Assembly: GCA_041596515.1 (NCBI GenBank)
Contig: JBFHIJ010000010.1
Span: forward strand, 1-64,000
DNA length: 64,000 nucleotides
Reading direction: 5' to 3'
From: JBFHIJ01 sp041596515
GTDB lineage: Bacteria > Bacteroidota > Ignavibacteria > Kapaibacteriales > UBA2268
Shown: positions 8,884 to 17,755 of the stretch, one piece after another
Layout: every line of letters starts with the position of its first letter
Numbering within the stretch: the first letter of the stretch is position 1
Translations under genes and position numbers: made by a program
The notes under the pieces: generated by a model
Database searches by the model: none
Told to the model about the DNA's origin: nothing
The model's input: only the letters and a program-made list of their open reading frames with translations

Positions 8884-10199
8884 CTGTTGCCTCTTATGAT
8901 TAATCTTGCTAAACCAATCATTTCACCATAACTGTTTGAAATAACAACAATTGCAAATCCGTTATATGTTAAATCTGATATATCTATTCCATTTGTTCCT
9001 ACAAATAATTCTGAAGTAGCGTTATAAAGGCATTGACCTTGTAAGTTATATATCTTCATTTCTGTATTAGTATATGAATGGGCTGATTTGAAATATATTC
9101 TATCACCTGCTATATATATATTACCACTATATTTAGAGTTCTCATGAACAGATACCTCTGGTTCAGACTTGTATAGAGAAGAGCCATTCACATAATAGAT
9201 ACAGCCTCTGTTCACTATATAAGTCGGATATCTTTTCTTTTCCTGGAAATAATCACCTGTATATGCAGAAAATGTACCATCTATATTTTGATAGACTGTC
9301 ATATAGTTATTGTAAAAAAAAGTGTTCCCTTGCATATCTTTTCGGAATCCATAATAAAAATCAGAATCTTCTAACTGTACAAAATTCTTAGCATTATCTT
9401 TAGAAATATAAACTCTATACTTTGAGTCAGTTTCAAGTTTTTCAAATACATAAACTTGATCCTCGAAAAGATAAGCATACACTTGCTCTGCTGTATGATC
9501 CTTCACTCCCGATAATTTTTTCCATTGAGTACCATCGAACTCTCTAAAGTAATATGCCTTATCATAACCTGACTCAGAGGCATAGAAAATCATTTTTCTT
9601 GTAACAAAATCAACACTACTGAGAGAAACTCTATACGGAGAATCTACTCCTAATTCTTGTTTAATGTTGATAGGTATTACTTCCTGCTTAGATATACCTT
9701 CGTAAAAATCGACCCCATAGACATAGAGAGAATCATTAAATTCATCATAATAATAATATGTTCCATTTTGCTCATTTATAAATTTAGGTATTGTTTTATC
9801 TTTTATTGCAAGTTCGTTCCAACTCGAGCCACTATTTGTGCTAATGTGCACAATAGAATCATTTTGTCTAATAACATAAGTTTGGGTATCAATCAATAGG
9901 AATTGATACCAATCATCATTGCTAATATCCTGTTTTTGAAAAACTTTCTCCCAATTTACTCCATCTTCAGACTGGAGCAATTCGTATACTATCTCATAAT
10001 TATTATTAGCATCTATATGTCTTTGTGAGAGAATTAAAGAATTTGACTTTGATACATAGAAGCTTCGATTTTGATTTGCATCAGATTTGACTACTTCTCT
10101 AAAATTATATATAGTTGTATCTTTGATTTCTATTGCATTTGAAATATTGAAACTCATTATTAGCATCAATAACTGCAGTAAGCACAATCTCATTATCAA
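8880..10199 (-). CDS. Secreted Asp-box-like protein, neighbour paralogue
   Basis: The protein has 439 residues with an N-terminal signal peptide (LMLIMSFNISNA). It has Asp-box-like turns such as LQSEDGVNWEKV and STNSGSSWNEL, in the same spacing as the next gene. It matches that protein in length and layout, so the two look like an old tandem duplication. The C-terminal about 70 residues (MKIYNLQGQCLYN, DLTYNGFAIVVI, LARLIIRGNR) resemble a T9SS sorting domain, but the PNP segment is missing, so the sorting signal is weaker than in its neighbour. It overlaps the downstream gene by 4 bases. A 562-base intergenic region lies upstream. Confidence 0.75.
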   Translation of the reverse strand: MIMRLCLLQLLMLIMSFNISNAIEIKDTTIYNFREVVKSDANQNRSFYVSKSNSLILSQRHIDANNNYEIVYELLQSEDGVNWEKVFQKQDISNDDWYQFLLIDTQTYVIRQNDSIVHISTNSGSSWNELAIKDKTIPKFINEQNGTYYYYDEFNDSLYVYGVDFYEGISKQEVIPINIKQELGVDSPYRVSLSSVDFVTRKMIFYASESGYDKAYYFREFDGTQWKKLSGVKDHTAEQVYAYLFEDQVYVFEKLETDSKYRVYISKDNAKNFVQLEDSDFYYGFRKDMQGNTFFYNNYMTVYQNIDGTFSAYTGDYFQEKKRYPTYIVNRGCIYYVNGSSLYKSEPEVSVHENSKYSGNIYIAGDRIYFKSAHSYTNTEMKIYNLQGQCLYNATSELFVGTNGIDISDLTYNGFAIVVISNSYGEMIGLARLIIRGNR

Positions 10200-10383
10200 T
10201 CTCTCATTATGATTTATACGTTAGTCTATACAACTAAAACACATTATATTGATAATAAGTTACTTTTTTTACAAATACTTCAAACTATTTTCTTTTCTGA
10301 TCATTATTTGAACCTGGATTTGTCGTTAGATGTTACCAAAAGTACTATGAATGACTATAGAATCTTGGCACATATTCCCTGGT

Positions 10384-10438
10384 TCTTGTAAGAAAATATT
10401 ACATTATCGCTTTTTGACCAAGGGGTTTCATCCCTTGC
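10384..10438 (-). repeat. Dispersed hairpin element, copy 1
   Basis: The 17 bases at 10386-10402 recur exactly, in opposite orientation, at 58811-58827. In both places a hairpin of the form CAAGGG...CCCNTTG (here 10418-10438) lies on the same side, about 10-20 bases away. See the copy at 58775-58830. No gene is visible in this part of the 10200-10761 intergenic region. Confidence 0.6.
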
Positions 10439-10481
10439 CATTCAACAACTTATAACCATTTTAATCCCACATTTGTCATTA

Positions 10482-10551
10482 GGCGACAGGCTATCCTCAA
10501 ATCAGTGCAACTGCGCAAGGTCACTGAGCTTGCCGAAGTGTAGCCCGTCGC
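10482..10551. repeat. GC-richer REP-like structured element
   Basis: The outer arms GCGACAGGCTA (10482-10492) and TAGCCCGTCGC (10541-10551) pair over 11 positions, fully so on the minus strand with G-U pairs. Inside, GCAAG pairs with CTTGC, and the segment TCACTGAGCTTGCCGAAGTG (10520-10539) resembles repetitive extragenic palindromes common in many bacterial genomes. Base composition is clearly richer in G and C than the surroundings. It is probably a mobile palindromic element rather than a gene. Confidence 0.6.
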
Positions 10552-10700
10552 ACAAAGTAAGATTTTCCTACCAAGCAAAAGAGCATTTAACTTGTACTTT
10601 AGTGGCTTTTACCAGAATACTTATTTTCTAATGACAAATATAGGTTAATTTTTTCTAATAACAAATTTGGTTTGAAGTCTCTCTCCTTCACTCCCAATAT

Positions 10701-10731
10701 AAAAAAAAGCGACCCGATTTGCTCGAGCCGC
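10701..10731 (-). terminator. Intrinsic terminator after the metallopeptidase gene
   Basis: On the minus strand GCGGCTCGA pairs with TCGGGTCGC (two G-U pairs) and is followed by eight T at 10701-10708. Confidence 0.8.
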
Positions 10732-10761
10732 CTAATGTTCAATCTTTATGTCAGATTTAAT

Positions 10762-12837
10762 CTATTTTTTATTCCATCTTTCCACTGCTTGCTCAGTAGC
10801 ATCTATCATTGGTTCTATCGATATTTCCCTACCGACAGCCCCTTTCATCCACATCTGTGGTATAATTCTTCCTTGCTTGCACATTCTTTCCATTTCAGTT
10901 GCAAGATTTTTATCTTTTACATACTGCTCTATCTGAAACTCAATTAAGTGACCCAACGGATAAGCAGATAGATACAAAGGAATTTCTATCATGTGGGAAT
11001 AAATTGCTAATATTGGGTTATCTTTGAAGCCAAATACAGGTGCGTAATAACTATTCCATACTTCTTTTGATAGATTTATTACTGCATCTTTTAATTGAGC
11101 TGCGTCAGCATTCGGATTAGCATATAGCCATTTCCATACTCGCATATCAAGTACTGACACTCCCATTATTTCATAAGCAGACCAAAATTGATCCAAAGTG
11201 TTTAGCATTTCCTGGTCAGGATTATTATTTTTAATACCTAATAGCTCTAAGTCTCTATGCTGGAACACAAAAGCAAAAGCTTCCGTAAAAGCAGTGTTCG
11301 GAACACCATTTAGCATATACTCATCCACTTCATAAGTAGTAAATGTCTGCTCCACATTGTGGCCAAATTCATGAACTGCTATGTTATAGCCTTTATAGTC
11401 CATTCCATCTTTACCAATTCTTGTGCGAAGTCTTGACTTCTGCCCTTTCATTGCAGTACCTGCAGCGTGGCCTGCACCACGGGAAGCATCAACGTGCACC
11501 TTATCCGAAATATAATTAGCTTTCTGAGAAGTAAAGCCTAACTTTTTCAATATTACAGGCAAATCTTTTTGAAGAGCTGCTGTATTAGGATATTTTTTCT
11601 TAGTCATGGCATCTAACTTTGCAAAGTCGAGAGTTGAGCGAGTTTTAAACCCGTCATACCAAATATCGAACGCTTCTAAGTTTCTACCAAGTCTATCCTT
11701 AATAATATTAGCAACATCCTTAACTACCGGCGAAGAAATAAAATCAACAAAAAGCTTTTCTACATCTTCCTGTGGTATTTCCATCGTGCCACTAAATCTA
11801 CGTTCAATATATGTAGGAGTAACAGGAGTAAACTCATCCACTCGCTTGATTGCTTTGAAGTTATTTAAAAGCACTTGGTATCTGGTGTTAGGCTCACCAT
11901 TGACTTCTACTGTTTTATCGTCTTGTTTCACTTCATTTGTATAAGGATTCCAAGTATAGTCCGTAGAATTAATTACTACTTCCGGTATGTCTTGAGTAAT
12001 TATTCTCTCCATTACTTTGGCGATTATTTGTTGCTTTTCAAGACCGTCTTTTTCAGAATATTGAGATTTAATCTCATCTCTCAAATTCCAGTGCGTAATA
12101 AGAGCCATATCTTCAGGAAAAAGCTGTTCGCCTTTATCATTTCTCAAATAACCCATCATTATATTATATTCTGAAATATAAGCATCCGCATTAGAGTATG
12201 CAGTCGTTTGTCCCTGATTAAGCTCAGCCGGCACTCTATCTGTAAATAAGTCACCAACTCGAGCATAAGCCCACTGCTTTCTACTCCAATTTCCACCCAA
12301 CTCTGTTTTTTCTGCTAGAGTATATGTAGGAAAATTAAGGAGAACTTGGAATGCAATTTTATTATCAAAGAAATCAGAAGTAATATGTGCATAAGGATCC
12401 CAAGCAGAAAAAGCCAAATCAATTTTTCCAAACTCACCTATATCAAGCTGCACCGGGCGGGCTATATCCAATCTAATTTCGTTGAGATAGCCATATATAG
12501 TTTCTAAGTTATTAGAAACAGTTTGGTACATCATATCCATTTTTACATCATCAGCTAAGAAATAATCTATGCAAAACTTTTGGAACTCTGCAGGCGTACC
12601 GTCGGAAGATCTCCACAAACCAGCAACCTGGCTCACACCTTTTTCTATGCGAGCAATATTTTTTTCGCCATTTTTATCAACTAATTGATTTATAGCAAAT
12701 TTTATAGAAGCATCATCAATTTTCACAGGAGCAGTCTCCTTTACATGTTCAGTACCATGAAACGCTTTGTCTGTATTTGTGCAACTGCCTAATATTAGCA
12801 TCCCACCCACAGCCAACGCAGCTAATGTTTTCTTCAT
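10762..12837 (-). CDS. Lipoprotein zinc metallopeptidase (gluzincin, M3-like)
   Basis: The protein has 691 residues. A lipobox (LILGSC) after a short signal peptide predicts a lipid-anchored envelope protein. The zinc site HEFGH lies at about 489-493, with a candidate third ligand Glu about 26 residues later in NTAFTEAFAF. That spacing and the helical character fit gluzincins with an M3/M2-like fold. The long N-terminal region is helical and acidic. The C-terminal part (YSHMIEIPLYLSAYPLGHL) continues the helical cup expected around such an active site. It is an envelope peptidase or oligopeptidase by inference; the substrate is unknown and the exact peptidase family is not fixed. It stands alone, with a terminator after it. 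Confidence 0.8.
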   Translation of the reverse strand: MKKTLAALAVGGMLILGSCTNTDKAFHGTEHVKETAPVKIDDASIKFAINQLVDKNGEKNIARIEKGVSQVAGLWRSSDGTPAEFQKFCIDYFLADDVKMDMMYQTVSNNLETIYGYLNEIRLDIARPVQLDIGEFGKIDLAFSAWDPYAHITSDFFDNKIAFQVLLNFPTYTLAEKTELGGNWSRKQWAYARVGDLFTDRVPAELNQGQTTAYSNADAYISEYNIMMGYLRNDKGEQLFPEDMALITHWNLRDEIKSQYSEKDGLEKQQIIAKVMERIITQDIPEVVINSTDYTWNPYTNEVKQDDKTVEVNGEPNTRYQVLLNNFKAIKRVDEFTPVTPTYIERRFSGTMEIPQEDVEKLFVDFISSPVVKDVANIIKDRLGRNLEAFDIWYDGFKTRSTLDFAKLDAMTKKKYPNTAALQKDLPVILKKLGFTSQKANYISDKVHVDASRGAGHAAGTAMKGQKSRLRTRIGKDGMDYKGYNIAVHEFGHNVEQTFTTYEVDEYMLNGVPNTAFTEAFAFVFQHRDLELLGIKNNNPDQEMLNTLDQFWSAYEIMGVSVLDMRVWKWLYANPNADAAQLKDAVINLSKEVWNSYYAPVFGFKDNPILAIYSHMIEIPLYLSAYPLGHLIEFQIEQYVKDKNLATEMERMCKQGRIIPQMWMKGAVGREISIEPMIDATEQAVERWNKK

Positions 12838-12918
12838 TTTTTCTCCATTGCAAAAGTAATATTTATATCTTTCATTTCAATAATAGATATAAAATACAGA
12901 AAAAATTGCAAAAGACAC

Positions 12919-12967
12919 AAAAAAAGCCTATATCTTCGGAGCAAATCCATTAAAGATATAAGCTTTT
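12919..12967 (-). terminator. Intrinsic terminator after the 120-residue protein gene
   Basis: On the minus strand AAAAGCTTATATCTT pairs with AAGATATAGGCTTTT (one mismatch), loop of about 16 bases, followed by a run of seven T. Confidence 0.8.
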
Positions 12968-12987
12968 ATATTCTGTTTTAGTAATAT

Positions 12988-13350
12988 TTAGAAAGATTCT
13001 TCTGCGAATAAGGCAACAACATCTTCTGCCTTAATATTCGCTTGAGCTTGGGAAGCATATTTTTCAAACATAGGAGTTTTGATAAAATTGAGCTCTATCA
13101 AAGCTTCATCAAAAGACTCTATAGGTGCATTAGAAGCTGTATCTAAAGGATGTGAACCATCTTTTACCAGCGTGCTCTCTATGCTATCTAAAGCATCTAG
13201 TAAGATGTTTTTTTGCCATGCTTCATTTGACTTCTCTACACTTGCAGTATCATTTTTCTGCACCTCAGATAGCTTATTTGCATCAATTTTCTTAGGAGCG
13301 TATGGCTCGTAATTTGCAACACCTGTATTTCTGATTTCAGAGATATTCAT
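12988..13350 (-). CDS. Small hypothetical protein, unrecognised
   Basis: The protein has 120 residues, no signal peptide and no membrane segment. The N-terminal third is polar and probably disordered (KKIDANKLSEVQKND). The rest is predicted helical (LLDALDSIESTL, SFDEALIELNFIK, AEDVVALFAEESF). It is reminiscent in layout of small flagellar-cluster proteins with a disordered N-terminus, but no flagellar gene is nearby and this is only a weak guess. It has its own terminator and a 230-base upstream region shared with a divergent lipoprotein gene. A real gene is supported by that terminator and the acidic coding composition. Confidence 0.6.
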   Translation of the reverse strand: MNISEIRNTGVANYEPYAPKKIDANKLSEVQKNDTASVEKSNEAWQKNILLDALDSIESTLVKDGSHPLDTASNAPIESFDEALIELNFIKTPMFEKYASQAQANIKAEDVVALFAEESF

Positions 13351-13581
13351 ATCGTTGCCCTCTGCATATATTAATATTTGTTTTCATTTTTTACTGTTTA
13401 AGTAGCCTTATACCTCTTAGTACAATTAGCATACCAATTTTGTAAAACTAAGTTATTATACAATTCCTAAAATTTTTCTTGGGTATGGATTACTTTTATA
13501 TTATTTTAGGTATAGCTTCGTCCAAATAAGAAATGAGTAAATATATTTAATTTATCAAAAGTTATTGTCAAGGGTAGTGTT

Positions 13582-14127
13582 ATGAAATCGATATTATTAG
13601 CTATTGCAACAGCATCTATTATCTTGTTAGCTTCTTGCAAACCGCAACAGGAATTCCTGTCTCAAGAACAAATTAATAAGGAAAAAGATGCGGTTCAAAA
13701 TGTCATCAAGTCTTACAATGATGCTGCAGAAGCAAAGAACTTTTCCAAAGTTGTAGAGACTTTGGCGGCCGAAGTAAAATTCTTCGGTACTGACTCAGCA
13801 GAGATTATTACCACTTTCCCTGAGTATAAAGAAGCAATGGAAGCTCAGTGGGATGAGTATGAAAAAATCAGCTATGGAGAATTGCAAGATGTATTCATAG
13901 ATATGGATCCACATGGCCAAATTGCTACAATTATGTATGGCATGTCATTAGATTTAGTCAAACATGGAATCCATGAGCATGTATACGTCCGAGTGCAGAG
14001 AACTCTAAAAAAACAAAAAGGAACATGGCTAATCTACAGTGGTATTATGGGGCTTGCAAATAATGAAAAAATCATTCCGGATAGCATTCCTCCGGTAGAA
14101 GAAACTGAACAAGAAGAAAGCAAGTAA
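13582..14127 (+). CDS. NTF2-like (SnoaL/DUF4440-type) lipoprotein
   Basis: The protein has 181 residues. The signal peptide ends in the lipobox LLASC. The mature part has the cone-shaped NTF2-like pattern: an N-terminal helix (NVIKSYNDAAEAKNF), then strands with KFFGTD, IDMDPHGQIATIMYGM and GTWLIYSGIMG. Such domains bind small ligands or act as enzymes; no catalytic residues can be assigned. An acidic tail ends the protein. It is transcribed divergently from the 120-residue protein gene and followed by a terminator, so it is monocistronic. Confidence 0.72.
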   Translation: MKSILLAIATASIILLASCKPQQEFLSQEQINKEKDAVQNVIKSYNDAAEAKNFSKVVETLAAEVKFFGTDSAEIITTFPEYKEAMEAQWDEYEKISYGELQDVFIDMDPHGQIATIMYGMSLDLVKHGIHEHVYVRVQRTLKKQKGTWLIYSGIMGLANNEKIIPDSIPPVEETEQEESK

Positions 14128-14150
14128 GAAATAATACTAACAAATCGAAA

Positions 14151-14190
14151 AAAGCTACTGTTATTTATACTATAACAGTAGCTTTATTTA
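14151..14190. terminator. Bidirectional terminator between lipoprotein and ybbR
   Basis: The perfect stem AAAGCTACTGTTAT (14151-14164) and ATAACAGTAGCTTT (14172-14185) is flanked by a T-rich tail on the plus strand and by T6 on the minus strand. It can serve both converging units. Confidence 0.85.
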
Positions 14191-14354
14191 TATATTTTTA
14201 GATGTTTTATATAAACAATCCAATAATAGCCAAAGGCGAATATCCCAAGTTTTCAATACTTCGAATCATCAATTGGACTTATATATAAAATATTCTATTC
14301 CACATCTATGAGGAAAAATATCTTTGCTAATATAACAAAGTCACTTTATTGGAT

Positions 14355-15341
14355 TTATTTATTAGCTATAAGGCTTTCTTTAAATCGCTTATAATGATAA
14401 ATTATCTGAGGACTTTTTTGTAATACTCTAACTTTATCAAGACTTTCAACTTTTGGCACTAAAATCCCGGTAGAGTCTGATATAATATCATTATAATTTA
14501 GAGTCACTAAAAATCTATCAGCAGTAAGATTGTCTAACAACGAGGCAGCGGCTCTGACTGTTATGTCTATTTTTTTTGCACTGATTGTATGCTCTCTTGA
14601 AAGCACGCCACCTACTATTCTTACAGGCACATCGTAAACAGTCATTGCTGCAAATTGCTCAATTTTGTTAGATAAAGTTACGACAGATGGGATTAACTCA
14701 ACTATACCTCCCAAAGTATCTTTTAAAGATACAGATACATTTATATCTCGGTATACATCTTTCAAAGTAGTTGGAGAAGTCTGCCATGACTCTATATTTT
14801 TTATTATTTTATCATTACCTCTGATAGTAACTCTCTGCGGCTGCACCATCGTTGCTTCAGCCATGATAAAGCCATCACGAGGTAATATTTGTAAATTAGG
14901 ATTTACAGGGACAGCTTTTTCGGTAATCCTGCCTGTTATCATTTGCATATATTCCGGTTGCACATCAGTTGCATTTAAATTCATCAAATTGCGAACCCCT
15001 TTTAGAATCTCAGCTCTTGATATAGTATAAATACTGTCAGTTATCCTTTTCGCTGAAAGATCTATAAAACAGTTTTCAGAAGAATTAAAAAAGAAAATAT
15101 TGAATAAGTGCCATCCTAAGCCCTTAACTTCTAAGGATATTTCCTCCGGTAAGCTTTGCTCGAGAGCCCTATCCTCCGGCAACTGTACCTCCAAAGGTAT
15201 AGTTATTCGAGTAGTGTATTCTTCATTCAGGCTAGTATATCCCCAAAGAGCAACTGCAAATAACACAGCTGCTATCACTGTGCGAGAAAATATAGCTTCC
15301 TGGACTGTTGATATTAAAGATTTTACTTTCTCATGTTTCAT
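14355..15341 (-). CDS. YbbR/CdaR-like domain protein
   Basis: The protein has 328 residues with one N-terminal transmembrane helix (TVIAAVLFAVALWGYTSL, about 20-37). It is followed by repeats of the YbbR type: TRITIPLEVQLPEDRALE, an EISLEVKGLGWHL segment, and later copies around QPQRVTIRGND and VRIVGGVLS. YbbR proteins bind and regulate the diadenylate cyclase CdaA in many bacteria. Here no cdaA is adjacent; instead the gene starts one base after dnaG ends, in a folate/primase operon. It probably sits in the inner membrane with the repeats outside. Its partner cyclase, if any, lies elsewhere. Confidence 0.8.
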   Translation of the reverse strand: MKHEKVKSLISTVQEAIFSRTVIAAVLFAVALWGYTSLNEEYTTRITIPLEVQLPEDRALEQSLPEEISLEVKGLGWHLFNIFFFNSSENCFIDLSAKRITDSIYTISRAEILKGVRNLMNLNATDVQPEYMQMITGRITEKAVPVNPNLQILPRDGFIMAEATMVQPQRVTIRGNDKIIKNIESWQTSPTTLKDVYRDINVSVSLKDTLGGIVELIPSVVTLSNKIEQFAAMTVYDVPVRIVGGVLSREHTISAKKIDITVRAAASLLDNLTADRFLVTLNYNDIISDSTGILVPKVESLDKVRVLQKSPQIIYHYKRFKESLIANK

Positions 15342-15342
15342 A

Positions 15343-17259
15343 CTAATCCTTCATCTTGTCTGATATAGCAAAAGATGCCTTATTTAACTCTACAATTTCT
15401 TTTAGTATCACGCTCTGTTCATCTGTGTCGTCAGTCTTAGTTAGATTAAGCTCTAACTCTTTCTTCCTTATACTAATTTTTTTTAAAGCCAGATTATAAA
15501 TAGAATCAACAAAGTTCCTTTCAGGACTAAATTTTATTCCTGCCGCTTCCAAATCCCAATTATCCACTACTTTTTGATACTCTAACACCAATGACGAAAT
15601 TAAGTCTTGATCTTCTGCTTCTATAAAATCGCTTTGAGAAATAGTCGCAAGTGGATTAGAAGACACCTCAGTAAAGTAACGAATTATAGCATAAAGTCGT
15701 TTGCCTTTCTCACTTATCATACTTTCATCACTAAAATTATATTTCTTTTCCAGTAGTGCCATGGAAGTAGATTCTGTAAGAGCTAACTTTAAGATTAGCA
15801 ACTCCGCAATATATATATCTTTAAGCAAATATTTTTTTATCAAAAATATCGACTCTCCTAACGCAACCTCTTTCAACTCCGGATTTATAGCACTTATATC
15901 GGTCTCATTACTTTCAGTAGCGATAGGCATTTGCCGCCTATACGAGCTTGGCTGGTCTTTAGTCTCACGCAGTAATATCTCAAGTTCATTTTCAGATATT
16001 TTAAATATAGAAACAAGTCGGCGAATATAGTAATGCTGTTGCAGCTTATCAGGAATAAGTCTTATAAGTTTAATTACATCTCTAAGAGACTGTGCCATAG
16101 AGGCAGGAGATGCAAGCAGACCATTCGATTCATAACGCCTATGCAAGAAGTCTACAAACCCAATAGCTTCTCGTTTGTATATTTTAAAAGTTTCTACTCC
16201 ACTATCTCTAATCAAGCTATCCGGATCTTCTTTATCAGGTAATTTGATTATTGATATTTCTATACCTTCTCTCAACAGCAAATGTAATGCTTTCTCTGTG
16301 GCAGCTTGCCCGGCTTTATCCGAATCATATAGCAAATTTACTTTTTTAGCATATCGCGACAACAACTTAACCTGTTGCTCAGTAAGAGCGGTACCACTTG
16401 ATGCTACTGCATTTTTAAATCCTGCTTGGTGTAATGTTATTACATCTGCGTAACCTTCTACTAGTATAGCCTCTCTGCTGTTACGCATAGCATTTTTGGC
16501 TTCAAACAGGCCGTAAAGCACTTGACTTTTATCATAAATTAGAGACTGGGGTGAGTTGATATACTTTGCAGTTTTAGGTTCGGAACTCATATCTCTAGCA
16601 CCAAAACCGATAACTCTTCCCATAAAGTCTCTTATAGGAAACATTGCCCTTCCCCGAAACCTATCGTAATAACCACCACTGTCTTTATCTATAATAAGAC
16701 CGGCATTACGCATAGACTCTTCAGAAAAACCTTTTTTGAGCAAATACTTAGAAGTAGCGTCCCAGGAGTCGGGCGACAGACCCAAATTAAACTCTTCGAA
16801 TGTGTCTAACTTAAAACCCCTGCCCTGAAAATAATTGATAGTATTAACACCATCTTGAGAAAACAAAACTTTGTGGTATAGCTCCGCAGCTGCCTCAATG
16901 ACTTTAAACGCAGCGGCTCTTGCATTTTCGCCGGTTTGATCTTTATTGCTTTCGTCTTCTTCCAGTCTCAAATCCACACCAAACTTATTGGCAAGGTATT
17001 GGGCTGATTCTATAAATGTAAGTTTGTTATAATCCATCAAAAATGAAATGGAATCACCGGACTTACCACAACCAAAGCATTTATAAATATTACGATCAGG
17101 AGAGACATTAAAAGAAGGGGTCTTTTCTTCGTGGAATGGGCAGCGGGTTATGTAATTTCTTCCACGGCGCTTCAAATCCAAAAAATCACCAATAACCTCA
17201 ACTATGTCTGCGTTTTGGTTGATTTCTTCAATCTTATCATTTGGTATATGGAGAGCCAT
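15343..17259 (-). CDS. dnaG: DNA primase DnaG
   Basis: The protein has 638 residues. The CHC2 zinc-binding domain has Cys40, His43, Cys61 and Cys64 (CPFH and CFGC). The catalytic core shows IDKDSGGYYDRFRGRAMFPI, and the TOPRIM domain has the acidic motifs VEGYADV and LLYDSDKAG. The C-terminal third, which binds DnaB helicase, is less conserved, as usual. Primase makes RNA primers for the replisome. Its first 23 bases overlap the end of folK and its stop is one base from ybbR, so the four genes folB-folK-dnaG-ybbR form one transcription unit. Confidence 0.97.
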   Translation of the reverse strand: MALHIPNDKIEEINQNADIVEVIGDFLDLKRRGRNYITRCPFHEEKTPSFNVSPDRNIYKCFGCGKSGDSISFLMDYNKLTFIESAQYLANKFGVDLRLEEDESNKDQTGENARAAAFKVIEAAAELYHKVLFSQDGVNTINYFQGRGFKLDTFEEFNLGLSPDSWDATSKYLLKKGFSEESMRNAGLIIDKDSGGYYDRFRGRAMFPIRDFMGRVIGFGARDMSSEPKTAKYINSPQSLIYDKSQVLYGLFEAKNAMRNSREAILVEGYADVITLHQAGFKNAVASSGTALTEQQVKLLSRYAKKVNLLYDSDKAGQAATEKALHLLLREGIEISIIKLPDKEDPDSLIRDSGVETFKIYKREAIGFVDFLHRRYESNGLLASPASMAQSLRDVIKLIRLIPDKLQQHYYIRRLVSIFKISENELEILLRETKDQPSSYRRQMPIATESNETDISAINPELKEVALGESIFLIKKYLLKDIYIAELLILKLALTESTSMALLEKKYNFSDESMISEKGKRLYAIIRYFTEVSSNPLATISQSDFIEAEDQDLISSLVLEYQKVVDNWDLEAAGIKFSPERNFVDSIYNLALKKISIRKKELELNLTKTDDTDEQSVILKEIVELNKASFAISDKMKD

Positions 17260-17755
17260 CTATTTCAATCTTTCTAATTTGACTAGTATCTTCACATCTA
17301 ATATATAAATCAGACATTGTTTCAAGCAGTTTCGGATGAATCATATTCGGAGCTATTTCAGCCACAGGTGCCATCACGAAATTTCTTTTATGCATCATAG
17401 AGTGTGGCACTATCAGCTTCTCAGTTTCAGTGACATAATCATTATAGAGTAGCAAATCAATATCAATCTCTCTTTCATGCCATCTTGCTCTCGGCTTGCG
17501 TCCCAATAAATACTCTAATGCTTTACACAAAAAGAGCAACTCCTGCGGCGAATGAGTAGTTTCTGCCAGCATGGCAATATTCAAAAACCAAGCTTGGTCT
17601 TTCACACCATAAGGTTCAGTTTCGTAATAAGAAGAAACCTTACAGCATGATAATATTTTGCTTTCGGAAAAGTAATCCACCGCAAGGTTTAAAGTCTTCA
17701 TCCTGTCGCCTAAATTGCAACCCAAAGAGAGCAAAACTGTGTTGTTATCCGTCAC
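17237..17755 (-). CDS. folK: 6-hydroxymethyldihydropterin pyrophosphokinase (HPPK)
   Basis: The protein has 172 residues. Family motifs are LLSLGCNLGDR near the start, YYETEPYGVKDQAWFLN, and the ATP/Mg signature RARWHEREIDIDLLLY. HPPK transfers pyrophosphate from ATP to 6-hydroxymethyl-7,8-dihydropterin in folate synthesis. It overlaps folB by 11 bases upstream and dnaG by 23 bases downstream, so translation is likely coupled. folB upstream supplies the substrate. Confidence 0.96.
   Translation of the reverse strand: MTDNNTVLLSLGCNLGDRMKTLNLAVDYFSESKILSCCKVSSYYETEPYGVKDQAWFLNIAMLAETTHSPQELLFLCKALEYLLGRKPRARWHEREIDIDLLLYNDYVTETEKLIVPHSMMHKRNFVMAPVAEIAPNMIHPKLLETMSDLYIRCEDTSQIRKIEIDGSPYTK

Noticed and set aside
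10209..10391. A 60-codon open frame in the intergenic region after 10.2 kb
   Set aside because: It is short, has no ribosome binding site, lies in AT-rich repeat-bearing DNA and has an unremarkable hydrophobic composition.
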